Notes: a model not told the origin generated them from the letters alone. Counted from the first letter of the stretch, positions 25,081-34,650 are shown. The stretch is 64,000 nucleotides of DNA from Nannocystis punicea (GCF_026965555.1 NZ_CP114040.1:744001-808000); one strand, 5' to 3'. Translations and numbers: made by a program.

Positions 25081-27587
25081 GACGTCGGGGCGCGGTCGAG
25101 GTCGTCGAGCAGGGCGATGCAGGCGGGCAGGTCGGGGCCGGCGAGCTCGACGAGGGCGCGCGTGAGGCCGGGTTCGACGTCTTCGTAGTCGCGGTCGTAG
25201 GGCTGCTCGACGGCGAGGGCTCGCAGCAGGTCGGGGCGGCCGGAGCGGCCCGCATCCGCCAGCGCTCGCTCGCACAGGTGCGCGAGGACGTCGCGCGGCA
25301 GTTCGCGCAGCAGCGGACCGAGCGGGCGCAGGCTGTGGCTGTGGAGGCAAAAGCCGGGGTCGTCGGCGACTCTTCGCGAGATCCGCTCGAGGAGGCGCGA
25401 TTGTCCCTCCGGCGAGAGCTGCGGGGCGATGCGGGCGAGATCGTCGATGTCCGTCGGCGGGAGCACGTCGAGGAGCGCGTCGCCGAGACCGGCGGCGGCG
25501 AGGGCCGGTACGCAACGCCAGCCGCCGTACGTGCCGCGGCGCAGGTCGCCGAAGAGCTGGCGAGTCACTCGCTCGCGCTCTTCCGCCGCGAGGAAGGGCA
25601 GCGCGTGGGCGAAGGCCGCGAGACGGTGCGGCCGACCGGCGCCTTGGAGCAGCGGCCGGAGGAGATCGAAGGCGCCCTGCTCGGCGAGCGGACGGGCGAG
25701 GGCGACGATCACCGGTTCGCGCCGGTTGCCGAGCTTGGTGTACATGCGCTTCCTGGGGATCCGCTCGACCAGCCACTTTTGCTCGGCGGGCGAGAGCCAG
25801 GGCACTGCCTCGAGGATGTCGGGGAAGTCGAACATGTGCGAGTCTTCGAAATCCTCGAGCAGGACGGCGGAGATCCGCGGGTGCAGCTCGGCGTCGGCGT
25901 ACTGCAGCAGCAGCGGCAGCACGTACTCGGCGGCGCGCCGCCCCTCGTCGCTGTCGCCGAGGAACAGCTCGGCGAGCGGACGGACCGCGCCGGCCTGCAA
26001 GGCGGCGGCGACGATCGCCCTCACGTGGTTGACGAAGCTCCAGGGCCCCGCGACGGCGCGGGCCACGAGCGCGCCGGCGTCGTCGGGCGGGAGCGCGGCG
26101 AGCAGCGGCGGGAGGTCGTGCATGAGCTCTCCGTCGATCTCGTCGGGGAGCAAGGCGAGGGCGCGGCGGGCCAGCTGCGGGCGACGCTCGGGGTCGACGT
26201 GCTCGAGCAGGTAGCCGAGGGCGATCGACGGGCGGCTGCTGGCGAGCGCGAGAGACTCGGCGCGGGCGAGCACGCGGGCGCGCGCGTCGGGGTCGGGGAG
26301 GTGAGCGCCGAGAGCGGCGATGGCGGCCGCGCGGTAGTGGGTGTCGTCGATGCGCAGGGCCGCGGCGAGCAGGCCGAGGGCCGCGGACCGGCGCTCGTCC
26401 GGCGCGAGGTGGACGGCGATTCGTGCCCGCAGGCGGGCGGGGGTCGGCGATCCCGGGCTGGAGTCGAGCTGCGGTTCGTCGACGGGCGGCGGCCAGGCGT
26501 CGAAGCAGTCGGAGATCGATTCGCGATCGATGTCGGGTGCAGCGAGGATGGTCCACGCTTCGCGGGCGGCGTCGTGGCGGCCGGCGCCCGCGAGCGCGGG
26601 GAGCAGCGAGGCGAGGCCGAGGAGGCGGTCGACGACGAGGTCGTCGCCGAGCTGGCGCACCGCGGCGAGCGCCTCGTCGAGGAACTCGTGGTGATGCGCT
26701 GCGAGGTGCGTCAAGGCCACTGCGCGTCGATAGGGAGTGGCGAGACCGCGAGCGAGAGTCGCCAGCTCGGGGCGCTCGTCGGGGTCGGCGGGCAGCGGCA
26801 GGTGAGGGATCGATCGGCCGGCGGCGAGGCGCTCCGCGGTCTCCTCGCGCCAGGTGGCCCACGCCTCGGCGCGCTGGGCTCCACGGCACCACGGGATCAC
26901 CGCGGCGAGGGCCTGCGCGCGCTCGGAGGGCCCGTCCTCGGCGTCCACGAGCTCGATGGCGCGGGCGACTGCGCCGCTCCGCGCGACCCACTGCAGGTGG
27001 AGCGGCTCGACCGGGAACTCGCCGAGCGCGAAGAGGGCGTCGTTGATGAGGGCCTTGCGACGCTCGGGGACGAGTCGCGCGAACAGCAGGCGGGCGATGC
27101 AAGCGTCCTCGTCGCCGCTGAGGTCGAAGTCGGCGAGGCCGCGGCTCACCGCGTCTGCGCGCAGATCGGCGGGCAGACGCTCGGCGACGCGGGCGACGAC
27201 CAGGCCGCGCGCGTTCTGGGGCAGGCGGGTCAGCGCATCGAAGACTTCCTGCGTGGCGTCGAGGTCGAGCAGGCGCCCCAGCAGGGCGACGACGCCGACG
27301 ACGCGCCCGAAGCTGCCGCGAAAGTGGTCGCCGGCGAGGATGGTCTCGGCGCGGGCGAGGGCGGTGAGGGCCTGCTCGCGGGACAGCCGCGGGGCGAGGG
27401 CCGCCACGCTGCGCGGGTCGTCGAAGTCGATGGCCTCCAGCGCCTCGGCCGGCGACCAGATGCCCTCGTCGATGAGCAACGGGGGCAGCTCCGCGGGCAG
27501 CTGCCGGCTGATGGCCTCCCGACCGGCGCGCTCGAGGGCGCGCCGGAGCAGGGTGGTGGGCGGCTGAGCGGAGCCGTCATTCGTCAT
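25077..27587 (-). CDS. large all-helical repeat protein of unknown function
   Basis: 836 residues from ATG 27587 (MTNDGSAQPP). The whole chain is composed of short Ala/Leu/Arg/Glu-rich helices with repeated LAxxLP and DPERRxxLARRALALLPDE motifs, consistent with a HEAT/ARM-like solenoid or TPR-like scaffold. There is no signal peptide, membrane span or catalytic motif, so a cytoplasmic scaffold is likely. It stands alone. Its 3' end is duplicated in decayed tandem copies directly downstream. No family is recognised; the repeat class is inferred from helix periodicity only. Confidence 0.7.
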   Translation of the reverse strand: MTNDGSAQPPTTLLRRALERAGREAISRQLPAELPPLLIDEGIWSPAEALEAIDFDDPRSVAALAPRLSREQALTALARAETILAGDHFRGSFGRVVGVVALLGRLLDLDATQEVFDALTRLPQNARGLVVARVAERLPADLRADAVSRGLADFDLSGDEDACIARLLFARLVPERRKALINDALFALGEFPVEPLHLQWVARSGAVARAIELVDAEDGPSERAQALAAVIPWCRGAQRAEAWATWREETAERLAAGRSIPHLPLPADPDERPELATLARGLATPYRRAVALTHLAAHHHEFLDEALAAVRQLGDDLVVDRLLGLASLLPALAGAGRHDAAREAWTILAAPDIDRESISDCFDAWPPPVDEPQLDSSPGSPTPARLRARIAVHLAPDERRSAALGLLAAALRIDDTHYRAAAIAALGAHLPDPDARARVLARAESLALASSRPSIALGYLLEHVDPERRPQLARRALALLPDEIDGELMHDLPPLLAALPPDDAGALVARAVAGPWSFVNHVRAIVAAALQAGAVRPLAELFLGDSDEGRRAAEYVLPLLLQYADAELHPRISAVLLEDFEDSHMFDFPDILEAVPWLSPAEQKWLVERIPRKRMYTKLGNRREPVIVALARPLAEQGAFDLLRPLLQGAGRPHRLAAFAHALPFLAAEERERVTRQLFGDLRRGTYGGWRCVPALAAAGLGDALLDVLPPTDIDDLARIAPQLSPEGQSRLLERISRRVADDPGFCLHSHSLRPLGPLLRELPRDVLAHLCERALADAGRSGRPDLLRALAVEQPYDRDYEDVEPGLTRALVELAGPDLPACIALLDDLDRAPTS

Positions 27588-27830
27588 GGCGGGGAGAGTA
27601 TCAAGCCTTCGAGCCCGGCTTCGTGCCACTCGAGTGAGGGCGCGCGAATGCGTCGACGTCGACTCGCTGGCGCAATCGCGGCACCGTCGTCGGTGAAACA
27701 ACGAGGTGGAAGTCCGGGCCTCCCGCGCTCCGGTACGCCTTGGAGGCGGCCTGGAAGCGTGCTAGCAAGAGGCCGAGTTCGAGCCCGATCTGCGGCGCGA
27801 GATCGCGGATTGCTCGCGCGAGGAGCGACC

Positions 27831-29144
27831 GTGCATCGACTGACTCGACCTGTCGCACCCATCGTCCGCCTCGGCTTCGCTGCGGCGATCGGTGGTTGCG
27901 TGGCCCGGCCGGCGGCGCCCGAGCCGATTTCGTCCGCGTCGACGGTCGCGGGCTCGACCACGACGCCCGCGATCGCTGCGCCGGCGGACCACCGGATCGC
28001 CGCCGGCGAGGGGCACACCTGCGTGCTTCGCGGCGACGAGTCGGTGTGGTGCTGGGGGCGCGACTCTCTCGGCCAGAGTCGCAGCGAGGCGGCGCCGGCG
28101 GCGGTCCCCGGGCTCCTCGGGGTTCGTTCGCTCTCGGCCTACGACGCGGCCAATTGCGTCGTCACGAGAATGGGGCTGGCGTGCTGGGGGGACGATCTGT
28201 TCGGCCAGATCGCCATGCCGCCGAGCAGGCAGTTTTATCCGCGACCCGAGCTGCGTCGCGCGCCCGACGGCAGCGTGGACCAGGACGGCGTGCTCGGGCC
28301 GCAGGCGACGTGCGTGCTGGCCGGCGGGCGGGTCGAGTGCTGGGGCGAGATCGGCAGCTCGCACGTGCCCGGCGAGGACTCGCGCTTCGGCCCGATCGCC
28401 ACGGGCGAGCAGGGGGTGAATCCGATCACGGGCTGGAGAAATTCTCCGCGACGCGTGGTGCCGGGGATCGACGGCGCGGTGCAGGTCGCGATCGGCAGCG
28501 AGCACCTGTGCGCATTGATGCCCGACCTGACGGTGCGCTGCCTCGGCAGCGCGCGCCACGGCCAGCTCGGCCGGGTCGAGCGCGACCTCGAGGCGCATCA
28601 CGCCGCGGCGCCGGTCGCCGGCCTCGTCGAGGTGGTGCAGATCGAGGCCGGCCCGAGGGCGACGTGCGCCCGCACCGCGAGCGGCGAGGTCCACTGCTGG
28701 GGGAGCAACCTGTTCGCCCAGCTCGGGGTGGGCGACGCGTCGAAGTTGATCGCCGCTCGAACCGTGTTCCCCGGCGACGTCGACCCGCACGACCGGTTCT
28801 CGCCAGTGCCGCTGCGGGTGGAAGGTCTGCCGCCGGTGCGGCAGATGTCGGTCGGGGTCTCGCACGTGTGTGCGATCGGCGACGACGGCCGGGCGTACTG
28901 CTGGGGCACGAACGAGGGCGGCCAGCTGGGCGACGGCTCGACCGAGCGCCGCGCGACGCCGGTGGCGATGCTGAACGTCGAGGACGCGGTCGACGTCGCC
29001 GCCGGCAAGTTCGGGCCGACGTCGCACACGTGCGTGCTGCTGGCGTCGGGGAAGGTGCGCTGCGCCGGGCACAACCGGCGCGGCGAGCTCGGTCGCGGCG
29101 GGCCCGAGCTCGATCCGACGCCGGCCGACGTCGAAGGGCTTTGA
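27831..29144 (+). CDS. RCC1-repeat lipoprotein
   Basis: 437 residues from GTG 27831, with GAGGAG at about -8. A signal peptide ends in AAIGGC, a plausible lipobox. After a Ser/Thr/Ala linker come about six RCC1-type blades recognised by CWG or CxG motifs: VWCWGRDSLGQS, LACWGDDLFGQI, VECWGEIG, VHCWGSNLFAQLGVG, AYCWGTNEGGQLGDG and VRCAGHNRRGELGRG. RCC1 repeats form a seven-bladed propeller, and such secreted forms are common in Nannocystineae; the ligand is unknown. Paired Cys in each blade suggest disulphides outside the cytoplasm. Two hairpin motifs follow the stop. Confidence 0.88.
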   Translation: MHRLTRPVAPIVRLGFAAAIGGCVARPAAPEPISSASTVAGSTTTPAIAAPADHRIAAGEGHTCVLRGDESVWCWGRDSLGQSRSEAAPAAVPGLLGVRSLSAYDAANCVVTRMGLACWGDDLFGQIAMPPSRQFYPRPELRRAPDGSVDQDGVLGPQATCVLAGGRVECWGEIGSSHVPGEDSRFGPIATGEQGVNPITGWRNSPRRVVPGIDGAVQVAIGSEHLCALMPDLTVRCLGSARHGQLGRVERDLEAHHAAAPVAGLVEVVQIEAGPRATCARTASGEVHCWGSNLFAQLGVGDASKLIAARTVFPGDVDPHDRFSPVPLRVEGLPPVRQMSVGVSHVCAIGDDGRAYCWGTNEGGQLGDGSTERRATPVAMLNVEDAVDVAAGKFGPTSHTCVLLASGKVRCAGHNRRGELGRGGPELDPTPADVEGL

Positions 29145-29146
29145 GG

Positions 29147-29190
29147 ATGTCTTTCAGGACATGTCTTCGTGGGAATGTCTTTCAGGTCAT
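29147..29190. terminator. two 16-nt hairpins between convergent genes
   Basis: ATGTCTTTCAGGACAT at 29147-29162 and ATGTCTTTCAGGTCAT at 29175-29190 follow the RCC1 stop by two bases and face the end of a convergent gene at 29215. They belong to a dispersed hairpin family in this window. A termination or mRNA-end role is inferred from position only; there is no T-tract. Confidence 0.35.
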
Positions 29191-29214
29191 GTATGATGAT
29201 TTGCACCCGGCCCC

Positions 29215-30069
29215 TCACGGGCTCGACGTCGGGCGGCGGAAGCGGATCCAGTCGAAGCGCGCCACGAGGTCGGGCTTGCCGTCGGTGCTCACGCGGCTGT
29301 TGTAGGCCCGCACGCGGTTGAAGACGAAGTAGGACCGCGACGAGTTCCAGTCGGTGTAGGCGATGGGGCCGACCTGCAGGGTCGCCGGCATGTCGGGCTT
29401 CTCCTCGCGCCGGGCCAGCACCCACGCCTCGCCCTCGAAGCGGCGGAGCAGCAAGAACGTCGCGCCGCGGCGGACCAGCCGCAGCTCGACCCAGCCGGTC
29501 TTGCCGGGCGAGAGCTGCAGGCGGCTGACGCTGCGGACCGTGTTCTTGGTCTCGATCTGCGGCACGTCGCCGTCGCCGGTGCCGGCGGTGATGAAGATCC
29601 ACTGCTCCTGTCCCTTCCGCCAGGCGCTCGCGCCCTCCGGGTGCGGGGCGCGAGCCATCAGACCGGCCAGCGAGTATTTTTGCCGCGGGACCTCGGTGGC
29701 GGCGCCGGTGACCCGCACGCGCGTGGTCACCATGAAGTCGCCGGTCACCTCGCGGAAGAGGAACGGGGCGTGATAGTCGTACAGCCAGAAGCTGGTGTAC
29801 GGGACGAAGGTGAGGTGGCCCGGCTCGGTCGCGCCGACGTCGATCTGCCTGGCCTGCTCCGGCCACCCCTCGGCGCGGCTGAACGACTGCCAGCCGGCCA
29901 GGCTGGCGGGGTCGGCGAACTCGTCGTCGAGCGCGGCCAGCTCGTCCGGCGGCGGCTCCTCGGGCGCGGCGAGGGATTGCTCGTGGTCGGCGAGGCGGGC
30001 CGTCGGGGCCGAGAGACGGGTGACGATGCACCCGGACAGGATGAAAAGCGCAAGGATCGAGGCTCGCAT
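29215..30069 (-). CDS. DUF1349-like (LamG/concanavalin-fold) lipoprotein
   Basis: 284 residues from ATG 30069. Lipobox FILSGC (Cys14) follows a short signal peptide. After an acidic linker the body reads as a beta-sandwich: DEFADPASLAGWQSFSR, ...LTFVPYTSFWLYDYHAPFLF, VTTRVRVTGAA, SLAGLMARAP, WVELRLVRRGATFLLL and the end YNSRVSTDGKPDLVARFDWI. This order matches DUF1349 carbohydrate-binding-like modules. The likely role is binding a polysaccharide or protein at the outer membrane; no catalytic residues are apparent. It is convergent with the RCC1 gene and 52 bases upstream (in transcription order downstream) of the AraC gene. Confidence 0.75.
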   Translation of the reverse strand: MRASILALFILSGCIVTRLSAPTARLADHEQSLAAPEEPPPDELAALDDEFADPASLAGWQSFSRAEGWPEQARQIDVGATEPGHLTFVPYTSFWLYDYHAPFLFREVTGDFMVTTRVRVTGAATEVPRQKYSLAGLMARAPHPEGASAWRKGQEQWIFITAGTGDGDVPQIETKNTVRSVSRLQLSPGKTGWVELRLVRRGATFLLLRRFEGEAWVLARREEKPDMPATLQVGPIAYTDWNSSRSYFVFNRVRAYNSRVSTDGKPDLVARFDWIRFRRPTSSP

Positions 30070-30121
30070 GGCGGGGCCCGAAGCTAGGAGGCGCCGCTCG
30101 CAGCCGACAGAGCCGGCGGCG

Positions 30122-31078
30122 TCAAAGTTGGTGAGGATCGCGTCCGCGGCCCCGCGGGGTGGTGCCGGTCCAGCGCAGATAGGCGCGGCGAAAGCCGCTC
30201 GGATCGGCGAAGCCGAGCCGCTCGCCGATCTCCTCGAGGCCGAGCCGTGGATCTCGCAAGAGCTGCTCGGCCTGGCGACGCCGCACCGAATCGACCAGAC
30301 CCTGATAGCTGAGACCGAGCTCGGCGATCCGCCGCTGCAGGGTGCGCGGGCCGACGTGCAGCCGCTCGGCGACGCTCGCCAGCGAGAGGCCGCTCCCGAG
30401 CTCGGCCTCGATCGCGCCGATCAATCGCTCGACCCATTCGTCAGGGTGAGGCACTGCCTCGAGCCGGGCCTCGGCGGCCTGCTCGAGATAACCCACCAGC
30501 GCCGCGTCGGCGTCGCGCATCGGCTGGCGCGCCGACGCGGGCGAGAGGACGATGTAGTTGCGCGGCTGGTCGAAGCGCGGGTGACAGCCGAACAGCGCCA
30601 GGTGACCGGCGACGCTGGCGGGCTCGGCGTGCTGGAAGGCGGCCGATTCGACGCGGATCGGCGCGCCCGACCAGCCGGCGGCGAGGGTGACGAAGCAGCC
30701 CATCACCGCCTCGGCGAGGTGACGCGGCCACGGCTCGGTGCCGACCTGCGGGCCGTCGGCGATCGTGAGCGCGCCGTCGGTCGCGAAGACGGCGTCGACG
30801 TCGCTGGCGTCCATGAGGAGCCGCTGATAGCGGACCACCCGCGCGACTGCGTCGCCGACGGTCGCGCTGTGACGCGCGAGGTAGCCGAGCAAGCCGAGCG
30901 CCCGCGGGCTGGCCCGCTCGGCGAAGTGCAGGCCGAAGTCGGCATCACCGCTCCACTCGGGGATCCGCGTCCACAGATCGTCGAGGACGTGACGCGGCAC
31001 GCGATCGTCCGGCTCGAGCTCCTCGAGCTTGCTCAGCCCCAGCTCGGCGGCGATGCTGCGCCGCCGCTCGGGCGGCAC
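30122..31078 (-). CDS. AraC-family transcriptional regulator (OruR/ORL4-like N-terminus)
   Basis: 318 residues from GTG 31078. The N-terminal ~190 residues are the 'arabinose-binding-like' domain of the OruR group (GLLGYLARHSATVGDAVARV, then FGCHPRFDQPRNYIVLSP). The C-terminal AraC DNA-binding domain has both HTH motifs: LSLASVAERLHVGPRTLQRR and GLEEIGERLGFADPSGFRRA. The conserved N-terminal helix seems to extend upstream of 31078 (VSAGWLAQLLFEV, encoded at about 31079-31117), so translation may begin at a non-ATG codon further up, for example CTG 31141. It should control a neighbouring operon or a catabolic function; the effector is unknown. Confidence 0.82.
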   Translation of the reverse strand: MPPERRRSIAAELGLSKLEELEPDDRVPRHVLDDLWTRIPEWSGDADFGLHFAERASPRALGLLGYLARHSATVGDAVARVVRYQRLLMDASDVDAVFATDGALTIADGPQVGTEPWPRHLAEAVMGCFVTLAAGWSGAPIRVESAAFQHAEPASVAGHLALFGCHPRFDQPRNYIVLSPASARQPMRDADAALVGYLEQAAEARLEAVPHPDEWVERLIGAIEAELGSGLSLASVAERLHVGPRTLQRRIAELGLSYQGLVDSVRRRQAEQLLRDPRLGLEEIGERLGFADPSGFRRAYLRWTGTTPRGRGRDPHQL

Positions 31079-31234
31079 CTCGAATAGCAGCTGCGCCAGC
31101 CATCCTGCCGAGACTGCGCGGTTGGACTTCGGCTCCGTCAGCGTCGGACACCCCGGGCGCCGCGCAAGGGCGGTGGCATGATTGCGTGGACCGGCATCGG
31201 CTTCGCGGCCGATGGTACCACCGGCGGGACGCTG

Positions 31235-32035
31235 TCAGTCGAGCGACAGGGCCTTCCAGAGATCACCGTGCGACATCCACTCGGGATCCGCGATCCACGG
31301 CTCCGCGGGTAGCCACGCGTGTCGCGTCGACAGATACACGCGCACCTCCACCCGCGGGAGCGGGCCGCCAGGGCGCTGCCACTGCGCGCCCCAGTCGGCC
31401 GGCGCGCCCGGGCCGAGGCTGCGCGACTCCGCGTAGAACAGGTCGTCGGCCCAGCTCCGCGGCTGCTCCAGCGCGGCGAACGGGTGACCGCCGGCCGCCA
31501 GAGTCATGGCGGCCATCTCGGCCAGCGCGGCGAACTCGCTCGTCCGCGGGAACTCCAGCCCCGACCGCAGCGCCTGCATCGTCCACGTCAGCACCGGCGT
31601 CTCGGGCGCGGGGAAGACCTCCGGGAACGCGCGGTGGAGCAGCCAGTGCGCCGTCCACCGGAACCTCCGCGCCCGCGGTACCTCGGGCTCGTCGAAGGTG
31701 CGGGCGCCCGGGGCCGCCATCCGCATCACGTCGGCGATCTCGGCCCTGGCTCGCTCGACCTGCTCGCCCCGCCAGCGGAGGTAGTCCTCGTCGTCGCGCA
31801 GACTGTCGTCGAGCTCGCCGTCCGGATCGAACACATACTCGGCGTCGAACCACAGCATCCGCGCGACCTTGGCCGCGCCGGCCTCGCGGATCCGCGGGAC
31901 CAGCTGCGAGGTGGTGCCCGTCCGCAAGCCGCGGTCCGTCAGCTCCTGGTCGATATGGTCGAGGACGTCGCTGTCGTACTTCTCCGGTGCGCCCACGCCG
32001 ACCTCGCGCGGGATGACCAGCCAAAGATCCATCAT
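31235..32035 (-). CDS. hypothetical soluble protein
   Basis: 266 residues from ATG 32035 (the next codon, 32032, is also ATG). The protein begins MMDLWLVIPREVGVGAPEKY and is mixed alpha/beta with many Trp, Arg and Asp residues. No signal peptide, membrane span or known motif is visible. It may be a cytoplasmic immunity-like or regulatory protein, but nothing in the sequence proves it. The frame continues far upstream as an open shadow of the decarboxylase gene, so the start rests on protein-like composition from 32035 onward. It is divergent from a 53-codon ORF at 32043. Confidence 0.65.
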   Translation of the reverse strand: MMDLWLVIPREVGVGAPEKYDSDVLDHIDQELTDRGLRTGTTSQLVPRIREAGAAKVARMLWFDAEYVFDPDGELDDSLRDDEDYLRWRGEQVERARAEIADVMRMAAPGARTFDEPEVPRARRFRWTAHWLLHRAFPEVFPAPETPVLTWTMQALRSGLEFPRTSEFAALAEMAAMTLAAGGHPFAALEQPRSWADDLFYAESRSLGPGAPADWGAQWQRPGGPLPRVEVRVYLSTRHAWLPAEPWIADPEWMSHGDLWKALSLD

Positions 32036-32042
32036 GCGCCGG

Positions 32043-32204
32043 ATGCTAGCAAAGATCGCGGCGAGCGAGGGCGAGCTCGACGCAGCGCTCAACCCGGGCG
32101 GCCGCCCGTTCGTCGAGGCGGTCGCCCCGATCGGGACCGGCGTCTTCGAGGCGCTGCGAGACGTCATGAAGCAGATCCTGGGCCCCTTGCGCGCGGCGTC
32201 CTGA
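32043..32204 (+). CDS. small hypothetical protein
   Basis: 53 residues (MLAKIAASEGELDAALNPGG ... VMKQILGPLRAAS). Composition and codon use look protein-like, with an amphipathic C-terminal helix. An alternative ATG at 32034 would overlap the divergent start of the neighbour. A strong hairpin (32206-32233) begins two bases after the TGA, as expected for a real transcript end. No family recognised; it could be the tail of a lost larger gene. Confidence 0.4.
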   Translation: MLAKIAASEGELDAALNPGGRPFVEAVAPIGTGVFEALRDVMKQILGPLRAAS

Positions 32205-32205
32205 C

Positions 32206-32233
32206 GCGGCGCACCGGTTCTTCGGTGCGCCGC
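32206..32233. terminator. hairpin between convergent genes
   Basis: GCGGCGCACCG, loop GTTCTT, CGGTGCGCCGC: a perfect 11-bp stem with a six-base loop, placed between the small ORF ending at 32204 and the decarboxylase stop at 32254. It lacks a T-tract but is well placed to serve both strands. Confidence 0.6.
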
Positions 32234-32253
32234 GAGCTCGAGCGGCGCGCGTG

Positions 32254-34650
32254 CTAGCGCCGAGTGCCGAGGCTCGTGCGGACGAGCAGCTGCGAGAAGC
32301 TCTCGAGGAACTCCTGCTTCGACAGGGCGCTGTCGCGGCTGGTGTCGCTCGAGCGGAGGAACTCGTGGATCTCCTCGCTCGAGTAGCCCATGGCGCGGAA
32401 CCTCGCCTCGACCTCGGCGCGGTCGAGCTTGCCGTCGTGGTTGGCGTCGATCTCCTCGAACACCTGGGCCATCGAGTCGCGGAACAGCGCCCGCGAGATG
32501 GCCCGGCGGAACTCGCGTTCGAGCATGTCGAGGAAGCTGTCGTCGCCGAAGTCGGTCAGCCACGGGTTCATGATCGTCGAGCGCAGGACCGTGACCGCGT
32601 GGCCCGGGCCCTCGACGCCGAGCCTCCGCTTGTAGCTCGACATGAACACCTCGCCGTAGTGCGCGTCCTCGAAGTCGGTGGTGGTGACGAGCAGCGGGTG
32701 GCCGGACGGGTCCTCGCCCGGACGCAGGCTCAGGACCTCGTAGACGGCCTTGTTCAGGCGGTTGGCCTGCGCCAGGCTCGCGTTCATGCTGCCGTCGGGG
32801 CGCTTGAAGTTGAAGGCGTAGGTGAGGATGTTGAGGTCGGGCCCGAGCTCGGCCAGCAGCGCCATCGCCTCCTCGTCGGCCAGCAGCTCGTCGGGCGCGC
32901 GCTGGTCGATGCGCCAGCGGATGAACTCGATCTGCGCCGCGACGTCGCCGCCCGTGAGCTCGGCCGGCAGGCGCGGCACGGGCACCACGACGAAGTTGTC
33001 CTCGGGCCGCGCCATGCACAGCAGGCGGGCGTAGACCCGCCGGCAGTTGAACATCGCCTTGCGGTGGATGCTGCCGTAGCCGCTGCGGGTCGGGCGGATG
33101 ACCTTGTGGGCCAGGAACACCGCGGCCACCGCGGCGCCGGGCTTCGAGCCCTCGACGCCGTAGATGCCGACCGAGGGCTCGTCCTCGGCGTGCAGGATGT
33201 AGGGCGCCTTGAAGGTGACGAGGTCGCGCATGGCGGCGTTGCGGTAGCAGAGGGCGCCGGCGGGGTAGGGGATGTAGCCCGACTTGTGCGGGTCGACGGT
33301 GACGGAGTCGGCCTCGTGCAGCACCGCGTACTGCTCGCCGGTGAAGCGGCTGAAGCCGACCTCGGCGCGCGGGCTTTCGCCGCGCGCGGGGCTCGGGCCG
33401 TCGTCGTCGTCGCGCAGGATGCTGACGTGATAGCCGCCCCAGGCGGCGTCGGCGTGGACGGTGAACTCGAGGCCCTCGCCGCGCAGGCGCTCGCGGAGGG
33501 CGAGGATCTCCCGCAGCGGATCGACGGCGCTCTCCTCGGTGCTGCCGATCACGCCGACGACGGTGTAGACCGGCCGCCGCTCGGCGAGGCAGGCGCGGAG
33601 GATCCGCTCGAGCTCGGGGATGCTCATGCGCGCGTTCTCGTCGAGCGGGACGTCGAGCACGTTGGCGGCGCCGATGCCGAGGATCGCGGCGGCCTTGGGG
33701 AACGAGTAGTGCTTGGTCGCCGGGACCAGGACCACCGGCGGGCTGCGCAGCTCGGGGGCGTAGCGGCTGAAGAAGGCGTGCATGCCCAGGCTCTGCGGCG
33801 AGACCCGCGACAGCGCGGCGGTGATGACTTCGGGCGAGATGCCGTGCTCGGCGGTGAGGCGCGCCGGGAGGGCGAGGATGTCGTCGCCTCGCAGGTTGCA
33901 CAGCGACCAGGCGTCGAGCTCGCGCAGCAGCACCGACTCGCCGGCGGGCGAGCGCACGCGCAGCTCGGCGGCCGCGGCCAGCGACGGGTCCTCGCGCAGC
34001 GCGGCCTGCATGGCGATCGGGTAGAGCTTGAGGTTGCGCGCCGACCACAGCGCCTCGATGTTGGCGACGGTGCCGCCGGAGGTGATGTGACCCCACGGGC
34101 GCACCGCGCCGGCCTTGCACGCGGCCTCGTCGGGCAGCGGGAAGCCGACCATGCGGCACAGATCGTCGCCGACGAGCAGCTCGAGGATCGTGGTCGCGGT
34201 CGAGCCCTCGAAGGCGACGTTGTTGGGGTTGTACAGCATCGCCGCGAAGTAGCCGAGGACGGCCGGCATCGCGGTGTCCCAGTTCATGTGCCCCTGGTAG
34301 CGGGTGCTGAAGAACGGCATCGACTTCTTCAAGAAGCCGAGCAGCGAGCGGTAGCTGTCGGTGAGCGCGCCCATCGCCTGGACGTATTCGGGCTGGCGCT
34401 TGACCGCCTCGGTGACGAGGGTCGGATCGCCGGGGTGGAAGTTGCGGCGCCAGAACGCCTGGTCGCGGATCGCCTCGACGATCAGCCGCTCGAACTCCTC
34501 CGCGTTCTCCGCCTTGGACCCGAGGAACCACGCCTCGGGCGACGAGGTGCCCGGACCGTCGAGGTGGGGGATCTCCACGTGCTGCAGGAACTGGTCGACG
34601 GCGCCGGCAGAGACCTGGGGCCCGCGGCGCTTGTTGGATCGTCTGGTCAT
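32254..34650 (-). CDS. PLP-dependent decarboxylase fused to C-terminal EF-hands
   Basis: 798 residues from ATG 34650, with GAGGAG upstream. The type II/glutamate-decarboxylase-like PLP fold covers about 60-700: HADAAWGGYHVS supplies the cofactor-pairing Asp, and VDPHKSGYIPYPAG the Schiff-base Lys. The N-terminal QGHMNWDTAMPA and NNVAFEGS are also typical of group II amino-acid decarboxylases. The last ~75 residues contain a canonical EF-hand loop, DANHDGKLDRAE, and a weaker one, DTSRDSALSKQE. The enzyme should decarboxylate an amino acid (aromatic, aspartate or glutamate); the substrate cannot be told. The EF-hands suggest calcium control, which is unusual in bacteria. No transporter gene is nearby. 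Confidence 0.88.
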   Translation of the reverse strand: MTRRSNKRRGPQVSAGAVDQFLQHVEIPHLDGPGTSSPEAWFLGSKAENAEEFERLIVEAIRDQAFWRRNFHPGDPTLVTEAVKRQPEYVQAMGALTDSYRSLLGFLKKSMPFFSTRYQGHMNWDTAMPAVLGYFAAMLYNPNNVAFEGSTATTILELLVGDDLCRMVGFPLPDEAACKAGAVRPWGHITSGGTVANIEALWSARNLKLYPIAMQAALREDPSLAAAAELRVRSPAGESVLLRELDAWSLCNLRGDDILALPARLTAEHGISPEVITAALSRVSPQSLGMHAFFSRYAPELRSPPVVLVPATKHYSFPKAAAILGIGAANVLDVPLDENARMSIPELERILRACLAERRPVYTVVGVIGSTEESAVDPLREILALRERLRGEGLEFTVHADAAWGGYHVSILRDDDDGPSPARGESPRAEVGFSRFTGEQYAVLHEADSVTVDPHKSGYIPYPAGALCYRNAAMRDLVTFKAPYILHAEDEPSVGIYGVEGSKPGAAVAAVFLAHKVIRPTRSGYGSIHRKAMFNCRRVYARLLCMARPEDNFVVVPVPRLPAELTGGDVAAQIEFIRWRIDQRAPDELLADEEAMALLAELGPDLNILTYAFNFKRPDGSMNASLAQANRLNKAVYEVLSLRPGEDPSGHPLLVTTTDFEDAHYGEVFMSSYKRRLGVEGPGHAVTVLRSTIMNPWLTDFGDDSFLDMLEREFRRAISRALFRDSMAQVFEEIDANHDGKLDRAEVEARFRAMGYSSEEIHEFLRSSDTSRDSALSKQEFLESFSQLLVRTSLGTRR

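Noticed and set aside
25278-27830. + strand frame running from 25278 into the RCC1 gene
   Set aside because: Antisense to the 836-residue helical gene; the true RCC1 start (GTG 27831 with ribosome site and signal peptide) lies at its end.
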